NCBI RefSeq assembly: GCF_007829885.1
Contig: NZ_VIWW01000001.1
Span: forward strand, 5,208,001-5,272,000
Direction of reading: 5' to 3'
DNA from: Streptomyces brevispora
GTDB taxonomy: Bacteria; Actinomycetota; Actinomycetes; Streptomycetales; Streptomycetaceae
DNA length: 64,000 nt
The position numbers and the translations under genes are program-made. Numbering within the stretch: the stretch's first letter is position 1; each line of letters opens with the position of its first letter. Positions 57,345 through 64,000 of the stretch are shown here, piece after piece. The notes beneath the pieces were generated by a model. It did no database searches. It was not told where the DNA came from and saw only the letters and a program-made list of their open reading frames with translations.

Positions 57345-60316
57345 GGCCGTTCTTCTCTCGTGGGGAGGTGGGTGGGCGGGTCCGGCTCCGTCGGCGACTC
57401 ATCGGTCGCACGGGCGGCGCGGGACCGGCGCTGGAAGGCTCCGATCGCGGCTCCGGCCCTGCGGGGGGCCGGACGGAGCAGAGGGTTCTCGTCCCAGCTC
57501 GGTGGCTTCGGTGCGGCGGGCCTGGCCGCGGGGTCGAGCCGGAGCTCGTCCGCGAGGCTGGCCTGTCGTACCCGGCGCGGCAGCGGTGGTTCCGCGGCCG
57601 GTGAGGCGGGCAGCGCCGGCCGGCCCGACCCTCCGCCGGGAAGGATGGCCTCCGGCGCGGGCGGAGCCGCATGGTCGGGCTCGGCCACCGGCAGTTGCGC
57701 GGGGTGCCCGGCGGCCGGTTGCGGCTGCCGGGCACCGGGGACCGGGAATCCGTTCGGGTCCGTGGCGACGCCCGCCGGATACGGTCCCGTGTGAGGCGGT
57801 TGCGGAGTCATGTACGGCTTCTCCGGCGTCGGATACGGCTGGTGCGGAACGGGGTACTGGCCCTCGGCCTTCATGTACGGCTGTTCGGCCGGGGTGTACG
57901 GATCCTCGTGGGAGCTGCCGTACGGGGACACCGGCCCTGTCGAGGTGTAGGGAGACACCGGACCGGTGGAACCGTACGGAGACGTTCCGGGGGCGGTGTC
58001 GGCGGAAGCGTACGGGGACGTTCCGGGTGTGGTGCCGGTGTACGGCGTGTACGGGTGCTCGTGGTCGCCGAAGGGGTTGTCGGCGGGCGCGGGCTGCGGC
58101 TGCTGCCCCTCCCGGTCGGGGAAGGGTTCGGCCGCCACGGTGTAGGGGGCCGCGGTGGCGTCGAAGGGTGCGCCGGACGCGTGCAGTGCGGTGACCCCGG
58201 CCAGCGCCTGGCCGCGGCCGCGGCTGGGCAGCGCCTCGCCGTCGCCGGTCGTGGCCGGCATCGGGGGCGCGACGGGCGCGGGGGCCTCGACGGCCTCGGG
58301 GGACGGCACACCCACCGGACCGGTGGGCGGCTCGGGGACCGTGAGCGCGTCGGGGACGAGCACGACGACCCGGGTGCCGCCGAAGGCCGAGGAGCGGAAC
58401 TCCACCCGCAGGCCGTGCTGGTCGGCGAGGCGTGCGATCACGTACAGGCCCAGACGGATGTCGTCGGAGTGGGCCAGCACGTCCATCCTGGGCGGACGGC
58501 TCATCAGCTCGTTGGCCTCGGCCAGCTGTTGCTCGTCCATGCCGAGCCCGCGGTCCTCGACCTCGATGGCCAGACCCCGGCTCACCCGGGCCGCCCTGAC
58601 CTCGACGGGGCTCGGCGGCTTGGAGAAGCTGAGGGCGTTCTCGATCAGCTCGGCGAGCACATGGGAGACCGGCCCGACGGCCCGCTCCGTGAGCCACGGG
58701 GCGCCGTCCAGATCCAGCACCACGCGCCGGTAGTCCTGCACCTCGCCCTGGGCGGAACGCATGACGTCCAGCAGCGGAACGGGCTTGCGCCAGCGCCGGT
58801 GCGGGGAGCCGCCGGCGAGGATCACCAGGTTCTCCTCGTAGCGCCGGAGCCGGGCGGTGAGGTGGTCGAGGTCGAAGAGGCCGTCCAGCACCTCGGGGTC
58901 CTCGTGCTTGCGCTCCAGCTCGTCCAGTTTCTTCAGCTGCTGGCCGATCAACTGCTGGGTGCGGCGTGCGATGCGCTGCAGCAGCCGCTCGAAGCCGCGG
59001 TGCTGGTCGGCCTGTTTGACGGCCGCCTGCACGGCACTGGTGCGGGCCAGGTTGAGGGCGTTGCCGAGCTGCGTCAGCTCGTCGGACTTGCTGTCCTTGC
59101 CGTCGGGCGCGATGGCACGGGCCTCGGCCTCGACATCGATGCGTTCGCCCTTGGCGAGCCGGTCGACCACATCGGGCAGCGTCTTCTCCAGCTCCTCGGC
59201 CCGCTCCTGCAGCCTGCCGATCCGGCGGCGCAGATTACGGGTGAGGCGCCAGGTGATCCAGATGACCGCGATGACCGCGACGAGGCCGACCACCGTGGTC
59301 AGGACGACCCTGGTCAGCAGGGAGATGACGCTGTCCTTGCCGTTCTCGACCACCATGGCGGTGCGATGCTCCATCAGCTCCACCAGCTGGGGGGTGAGCT
59401 GGTCCATCGCGCCGCGCCAGGTCTTCTCCTGGGCGCCGAGGCTGATGAATCCGGCACTGTCCGGATCGGTGGGCCGCAGTACCTGGGTCTCGACCTCGGT
59501 CTTGGTCTTCCAGGCGGGACTGCTGGAGATCTCGTCCCACATCGCCTTCTCGTCCGGCGGAAGGTAGGGGGCGACCATGGTGGAGTACTGGAACGACTGG
59601 CCGGCGACAGCCTGCCGGACCTGCTGGAGGTCTTCCGTTCTCAACTTGCCCTTCGGCCAGCCACGTGCGAGCAAGGCGTCCGAGCGGGAGATCATCTCCT
59701 TCGCCCAGAACAGGTCGACCAGCGGCTGCGAGAGCGTGGTGATCTTGCCGTTGTCCACATGGCTGAGTGCGGTGAACAGCTTCAGGTCGACCGCGATCAG
59801 GTCCGTGTAGTAGCCGTACACGGCCTTCTGCTGATCATTGTCACCCTCGTCCACGAGGGACCGCTGCGACGGCAGTTGGTTGATCGCCTGGCGGGCCTGG
59901 GCGACCGCGTCGAGGACCTCGCCCGGGGCGTCGTCGGCGGTCACACCCGAGAGTGTCTGGAAGCTGCTGATCGCTTCGTCGGTCAGCTCGCGCTGCTTGC
60001 GCAGCGCGTCCGTGGCGCCTCCGTGGCGGGCCAGGGCCTCGGCGCTCAGCCGACGCTCCTCCTGCAGGTTGTAATACACGATATTGGACGGCTGGCCGGC
60101 CTTCTGGGCCAACTGCCCCTGGGCCGCCTGGCTCTGGAAGTCGAGCAGAGTCTGACCACTGGTGACGGCCCAGAGGGCGGCCAGTGCGACACCGGGGACG
60201 ATGGCCAGTACGAGCAGGGCCGTCCGCAGCGACATGGTGGTCGAGTCGCTCCGCCGAGACGCGCGCGTGCGCAGGGCATGCTCCTTGACGATGATGCCAG
60301 CCTCACGACTGGTCAA
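57341..60316 (-). CDS. cvnA: Conservon 3 sensor kinase-like CvnA with NIT-type extracellular domain
   Basis: 991 residues from TTG 60316; ATG 60235 is an alternative start. Two membrane helices (about residues 31-50 and 330-352) enclose a helical extracellular nitrate/nitrite-sensing (NIT)-like domain. A HAMP-like linker, coiled coil and HATPase follow, with N-box ELIENALSFS and G1 EDRGLGMD intact. The C-terminal 310 residues are Pro/Tyr/Gly-rich with repeats such as SPYTSTGPV and presumably disordered. Largest of the three CvnAs here; it probably senses a small external ligand. Confidence 0.9.
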   Translation of the reverse strand: MTSREAGIIVKEHALRTRASRRSDSTTMSLRTALLVLAIVPGVALAALWAVTSGQTLLDFQSQAAQGQLAQKAGQPSNIVYYNLQEERRLSAEALARHGGATDALRKQRELTDEAISSFQTLSGVTADDAPGEVLDAVAQARQAINQLPSQRSLVDEGDNDQQKAVYGYYTDLIAVDLKLFTALSHVDNGKITTLSQPLVDLFWAKEMISRSDALLARGWPKGKLRTEDLQQVRQAVAGQSFQYSTMVAPYLPPDEKAMWDEISSSPAWKTKTEVETQVLRPTDPDSAGFISLGAQEKTWRGAMDQLTPQLVELMEHRTAMVVENGKDSVISLLTRVVLTTVVGLVAVIAVIWITWRLTRNLRRRIGRLQERAEELEKTLPDVVDRLAKGERIDVEAEARAIAPDGKDSKSDELTQLGNALNLARTSAVQAAVKQADQHRGFERLLQRIARRTQQLIGQQLKKLDELERKHEDPEVLDGLFDLDHLTARLRRYEENLVILAGGSPHRRWRKPVPLLDVMRSAQGEVQDYRRVVLDLDGAPWLTERAVGPVSHVLAELIENALSFSKPPSPVEVRAARVSRGLAIEVEDRGLGMDEQQLAEANELMSRPPRMDVLAHSDDIRLGLYVIARLADQHGLRVEFRSSAFGGTRVVVLVPDALTVPEPPTGPVGVPSPEAVEAPAPVAPPMPATTGDGEALPSRGRGQALAGVTALHASGAPFDATAAPYTVAAEPFPDREGQQPQPAPADNPFGDHEHPYTPYTGTTPGTSPYASADTAPGTSPYGSTGPVSPYTSTGPVSPYGSSHEDPYTPAEQPYMKAEGQYPVPHQPYPTPEKPYMTPQPPHTGPYPAGVATDPNGFPVPGARQPQPAAGHPAQLPVAEPDHAAPPAPEAILPGGGSGRPALPASPAAEPPLPRRVRQASLADELRLDPAARPAAPKPPSWDENPLLRPAPRRAGAAIGAFQRRSRAARATDESPTEPDPPTHLPTREERP

Positions 60317-60772
60317 ATCCGTTTAGAACTTTGACACATAGATATTAGTCACACTGCAAAAATGAAAAGAAAGCGGGCTCACATGCGCAACACCGATCAC
60401 CCACAACTTCACCATCTACGCGCGGAGCTTTCGTAGCCGATCTGAGTGGGCCCAGGCGGGCGCGGCGCGCCGTACGGGTGAAGCCGGGTCGGGGATATAT
60501 CTGTACTTAGTGCTCTTTGTTCGTGCTGCAACACCCCGCGCCGCATTGCGCCGCGCCGCATCTCCCCGCGGCTGCGCCGGATTGTTCCATGCCTGTGCCG
60601 GATTGCTCCGCGGCCGTTCCAGTTCACCCCGTGCACGTTCCGATTCGGCTTGCGTGCGTCTTGGGTCGTGCCGTGTTCATTCCGGTTCGCCCTGTGCCAC
60701 ATTGGACCGCGCAGTTTCGGCCAAGTTCCGGATGCCCTCCCGAGGCGGGCGCGGGACGCCCCGCGGAGCCGT
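60317..60772. other. Divergent promoter region between conservon 3 and mrp
   Basis: 60317-60400 is AT-rich and probably carries the cvnA promoter (TAATATCT on the minus strand). 60510-60760 consists of degenerate, related short segments around GTTC(C/A)(G/A)(G/A)TTC and shows no credible gene. Confidence 0.5.
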
Positions 60773-63745
60773 ATGACCGCGCTCATCGTCTGCCACTTCG
60801 TCCTGGCCGCATGCGCCCACCCGCTGGTCCGGCGGCTGGGCACGCGCGCCTTCGTCGTACTCGCCCTGCCCCCGGCCGCCACCACCTGCTGGGCCTTCGC
60901 CCAATGGGACACCGCGGCCTCCGGCGCCTCGGTCACCTGGTCGTGGAAGTGGATCCCGGCCTACGACGTCTCCCTCGGTCTGCGCCTCGACGCGCTCGCC
61001 GAACTGATGGTGCTGCTCGCGGCCGGCATCGGCACGCTCGTCCTGCTCTACTGCGCCTCGTACTTCACCGACGACACCCAGCAACTGGCCGGATTTGGCG
61101 GGAACTTGCTCGCCTTCGCCGGGGCGATGCTCGCCCTCGTGCTCACCGACGACCTGATCTCGCTCTATGTGTTCTGGGAGCTGACCACGGTCTTCTCCTA
61201 CCTGCTGATCGGATACAACAGCGAGCAACGGCACAGCCGCCGCTCCGCCCTCCAGGCGCTCACCGTCACCACGCTCGGCGGCCTCGCCATGCTGGTCGGC
61301 TTCCTGATCATCGGCCAGGCGTCCGGCACGTACAGCATCTCCGCGATCCTCGCCGATCCGCCCCGCACGAGCGTCGCCGTCTCGGTGGCCGTGGTGCTGA
61401 TCCTGTGCGGGGCGCTGTCCAAGTCGGCGATCTGGCCGTTCAGCGTCTGGCTCCCGAACGCCATGGCCGCGCCCACACCCGTCAGCGCCTATCTGCACGC
61501 CGCCGCCATGGTCAAGGCCGGCGTCTACCTGGTCGCCCGCCTCGCACCCGGATTCGCCGACGTTCCGGTATGGCGGCCCGTCGTGATGGTCCTCGGCGCC
61601 GCGACCATGCTGCTCGGCGGCTGGCGGGCGCTGCGGCTCAACGACCTCAAGCTCGTACTCGCCTACGGCACCGTCAGCCAGCTCGGCTTCCTCACACTGC
61701 TCGCCGGTGTCGGCAACCGTGACGGGGCGCTGGCCGCCGCCGTGATGATTCTCGGCCACGCCCTGTTCAAGGCACCGCTGTTCCTGGTCACCGGCATCGT
61801 CGACCACGCGGCCGGCACCCGGGACCTGCGCGGACTCTCCGGCGTCGGACGGGCGTTGCCGCATGTCTGCGCCGTCGCCGTGACCGCCGCCGCGTCCATG
61901 GCCGCGCTGCCCCCGCTGCTGGGCTTCGCCGCGAAGGAGGCCGCCTTCGACGCGCTGCTGCACGGCGACACCGCGGACCGCTGGGCGCTGGGCATCACGG
62001 TCGCGGGGTCGATGCTGACCGTCGCGTACACCGTCCGGTTCGTCTGGGGTGCCTTCCTGCGCAAGCCCGGCGTCGCCGACACCCCGGTCCACCGGGTCGG
62101 CTGGGCCTTCCTGACCCCGCCCGCACTGCTCGCCGGCTGCGGGCTGGTCCTCGGTCCCGGCGTCGGGTGGACCGACCGGCTGCTGAGCGCGTACGCGGAC
62201 GCCTTCCCCGCGCCCGCGCATCCGTACCATCTCGCTCTCTGGCACGGATTCGGCACCGCGCTGCTGCTCTCGGCCGTCGCTTTGGCGGGCGGCGCCGCGC
62301 TCTTCGTATGGCGCGGCGAGATCACCCGGTTCTCCCGGCGGATCGCCTGGCCGACCGCCGACAATGTCTTCGGCCATCTGCTGCTCGGCCTCGAACGGCT
62401 CTCCCTCCAGGTCACCGGCTTCGTCCAGCGCGGCTCGCTCTCCGTCTACCTCGCCACCACGCTGCTCGTGATGCTCGGCGGGCAACTGGCCGTACTCGGC
62501 ATGGACCGCCCCTGGGAGGGCGCCGTCGCGCCCCGGCTCTGGGACGTACCGCTGCAGGGCGCCTTCGCCGTGCTGACCTGTGCGGCGGCGCTGTGCTGCC
62601 TCACCGTCAGACGGCGCATGAAGGCCGTGGTGCTGGCCGGACTCACCGGATACGGGACCGCGTTGCTCTTCGTCGTCCAGGGCGGTCCGGACCTGGCGCT
62701 CACGCAGTTCTGCGTGGAGACCGTGTCGATGGTCGTGTTCGTGCTGGTGCTGCGACGGATGCCGGTGCACTTCCAGGAGTCGGTCAGCAGTTGGCGCCGT
62801 GCCGTGCGCATCCCGGTGGCGCTGGCCGCGGCGGCCACGCTGAGCGTGGTGGTGTGGGTCGCGGCGGCCGCGCGCACGGCAAAACCGGCTGGCGCCGCGA
62901 TGGTCGAGGAGACCGCGCACCACGGGCTCAAGGACGTGGTGGCCACCATCCTGGTCGACCTGCGGGCCTGGGACACGATGGGGGAGTCCGCCGTGCTGGC
63001 CGCCGCGGCGATCGGTGTGACGAGCCTGATCTATCTGCACCGCCGCACCGAGGAGGCCGCATCGCCCCCGGAGAGACGGCGGCAGACCGCCTGGTCGGTG
63101 AGCACGACCCGGCTGGCGGGGCTGCCGCAGGGCGACGAAGGGGCGCCCGAGCGCAGTTGGCTGGCGGCCGGTGACACACTCGCGCCCGAGCACCGCTCGG
63201 TCGTCTTCGAGGTGGTGGCGCGGCTGCTGTTCCACCCGATCCTGGTGCTCTCGGTGTACCTGCTGTTCTGCGCCGAGAACATGCCGGGGGGCGGCTTCGT
63301 CGGTGGGCTGGTCGCCGGAGTCGCCCTGATCACCCGCTACCTGGCGGGCGGCCGCTTCGAACTCGCCCAGGCCGCACCCCTGCAACCCGGGCTCTTCGCC
63401 GGTGTCGGTCTCTTCCTCTCCACCGGGGTCGCGCTGCTGGGCCTCACCGACGGCACGGTCCTGCACGCCTGGACCCACGACGGACGGCTGCCGCTGATCG
63501 GTGAGTACCACTTCGGTACGCCGGTGGTCTTCGACTTCGGTGTCTATCTGCTGGTGCTGGGCGTGGTGCTGGACATCGTGCGGGCCCTCGGCGCCAAGAT
63601 CGACCGGCAGATCGAGCGGGCCGCCGCCGAACAGGCGGCCGGAGCCCGCCCCGGTCCGGCCCCCGGTCCGCCCCCCGGACCCGCTTCCGGTCCGGCACCC
63701 GGACCTGCTTCCGGACCGGCCCCCGGCACGGGAGGCGCCGGATGA
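60773..63745 (+). CDS. mrpA: Mrp Na+/H+ antiporter subunit A (MrpA with MrpB-like C-terminal domain)
   Basis: 990 residues from ATG 60773, with GGAG upstream. About 20 membrane helices. The proton-channel core resembles NuoL: ALSKSAIWPFSVWLPNAM, AYLHAAAMVKAGVYL and AYGTVSQLGFL with the conserved lysines, and GHALFKAPLFLVTGIVDH. The C-terminal part has the MbhE/MrpB-like segments VLSVYLLFCAENMPGGGFVGGL. It ends with about 30 residues of Gly-Pro-Ala/Ser repeats in the cytoplasm. Part of the multi-subunit antiporter for pH and sodium homeostasis. Overlaps mrpC by 4 nt. Confidence 0.93.
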   Translation: MTALIVCHFVLAACAHPLVRRLGTRAFVVLALPPAATTCWAFAQWDTAASGASVTWSWKWIPAYDVSLGLRLDALAELMVLLAAGIGTLVLLYCASYFTDDTQQLAGFGGNLLAFAGAMLALVLTDDLISLYVFWELTTVFSYLLIGYNSEQRHSRRSALQALTVTTLGGLAMLVGFLIIGQASGTYSISAILADPPRTSVAVSVAVVLILCGALSKSAIWPFSVWLPNAMAAPTPVSAYLHAAAMVKAGVYLVARLAPGFADVPVWRPVVMVLGAATMLLGGWRALRLNDLKLVLAYGTVSQLGFLTLLAGVGNRDGALAAAVMILGHALFKAPLFLVTGIVDHAAGTRDLRGLSGVGRALPHVCAVAVTAAASMAALPPLLGFAAKEAAFDALLHGDTADRWALGITVAGSMLTVAYTVRFVWGAFLRKPGVADTPVHRVGWAFLTPPALLAGCGLVLGPGVGWTDRLLSAYADAFPAPAHPYHLALWHGFGTALLLSAVALAGGAALFVWRGEITRFSRRIAWPTADNVFGHLLLGLERLSLQVTGFVQRGSLSVYLATTLLVMLGGQLAVLGMDRPWEGAVAPRLWDVPLQGAFAVLTCAAALCCLTVRRRMKAVVLAGLTGYGTALLFVVQGGPDLALTQFCVETVSMVVFVLVLRRMPVHFQESVSSWRRAVRIPVALAAAATLSVVVWVAAAARTAKPAGAAMVEETAHHGLKDVVATILVDLRAWDTMGESAVLAAAAIGVTSLIYLHRRTEEAASPPERRRQTAWSVSTTRLAGLPQGDEGAPERSWLAAGDTLAPEHRSVVFEVVARLLFHPILVLSVYLLFCAENMPGGGFVGGLVAGVALITRYLAGGRFELAQAAPLQPGLFAGVGLFLSTGVALLGLTDGTVLHAWTHDGRLPLIGEYHFGTPVVFDFGVYLLVLGVVLDIVRALGAKIDRQIERAAAEQAAGARPGPAPGPPPGPASGPAPGPASGPAPGTGGAG

Positions 63746-64000
63746 CCGTCAGCGCCTCGCTCCTCGCCACCGCAGCGGTGCTGTGCGCGGTCGGCGGCAT
63801 CCTCATGCTCACCCGGCCCCTCACCCGGATCCTGCTGGGCGCGGTGATCGCGGGCAACGGCATCAACCTGCTCGTCCTGGCAGCCACCGGAACGGCCGGC
63901 CGCGAACCCCTGCTCTACGGCGTCGCGCTGGGCGAGGTCACCGATCCGCTGCCCCAGGCCATCGCCCTCACCGCCATCGTCATCACGCTCGCCACCACCG
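63742..64000 (+). CDS. mrpC: Mrp Na+/H+ antiporter subunit C, truncated by window edge
   Basis: 86 codons visible. NuoK-like small membrane subunit: VLCAVGGILMLTRPLTRILLG, then IAGNGINLLVLA and DPLPQAIALTAIVITLA, all diagnostic of MrpC/MnhC. ATGA overlap with mrpA shows one operon; subunits D-G should follow outside the window. Confidence 0.93.
   Translation, partial: MTVSASLLATAAVLCAVGGILMLTRPLTRILLGAVIAGNGINLLVLAATGTAGREPLLYGVALGEVTDPLPQAIALTAIVITLATT

Noticed and set aside
60677..63511. 944-codon minus-strand open frame opposite mrpA
   Set aside because: Mirror frame of a membrane protein gene; composition dominated by Gln, Glu, Gly, Arg and His, and no recognisable motif.

Overview
The window is high-GC actinobacterial chromosome, almost certainly from Streptomyces. 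The evidence is the strong G/C third-position bias, many GTG and TTG starts, ATGA or GTGA overlaps inside operons, three conservons (the cvnABCD modules of streptomycetes), P450s with CYP157 features, a DUF574 methyltransferase, a DUF6099-like protein, a short SepF paralogue and a perfect CebR box.

Layout. 1-4250: the 3' part of a type II Wadjet defence operon (jetC partial, jetD), followed by a chimeric remnant of a DUF262 gene and a UvrD-type helicase gene. 4534-11058 (minus): conservon 1 (A-B-C-D) with two P450s and an enoyl-CoA hydratase; its roadblock protein is a tandem duplication. 11455-16459: small genes (a fragment, a hypothetical, a DUF574 methyltransferase, an ArsR/SRPBCC pair), a hexapeptide acetyltransferase and a macrolide-type glycosyltransferase preceded by an 8-codon leader ORF. 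16575-20262: etfBA, a TetR regulator between two matching operators, an OB-fold/zinc-ribbon protein and a decayed 3-hydroxyacyl-CoA dehydrogenase. 20450-23293: a secreted GH74-CBM2 xyloglucanase under a CebR box. 23383-28275: a hypothetical protein, a frameshifted thioesterase-like gene, a SIS protein divergent from a DeoR regulator, and an MBL-fold hydrolase.

28374-32442: conservon 2 with a CYP157-like P450, followed by a SepF-like gene. 33154-41722: ATP-binding protein/MazG pair, DUF6099 protein, LLM oxidoreductase, homocysteine methyltransferase and the Hen1-Pnkp RNA repair pair. 41850-45855: arginine deiminase, ornithine carbamoyltransferase and an amino acid permease. 46584-54501: a probable aerobic 2-aminobenzoyl-CoA (or salicylyl-CoA) degradation cluster made of enoyl-CoA hydratase, fused monooxygenase/reductase, CoA ligase, PaaX regulator, acyl-CoA dehydrogenase and a Rid-family protein. 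54730-60316 (minus): conservon 3, whose downstream oxidative gene is an FAD monooxygenase instead of a P450. 60773-64000: the start of an Mrp Na+/H+ antiporter operon.

The most notable observations are three conservons with different oxidative enzymes within 56 kb, the tandem roadblock CvnB, P450s lacking the ExxR motif, the leader-peptide attenuator candidate before the glycosyltransferase, the ring-CoA cluster with an atypical Rid protein, and the degraded defence-gene junction after jetD.
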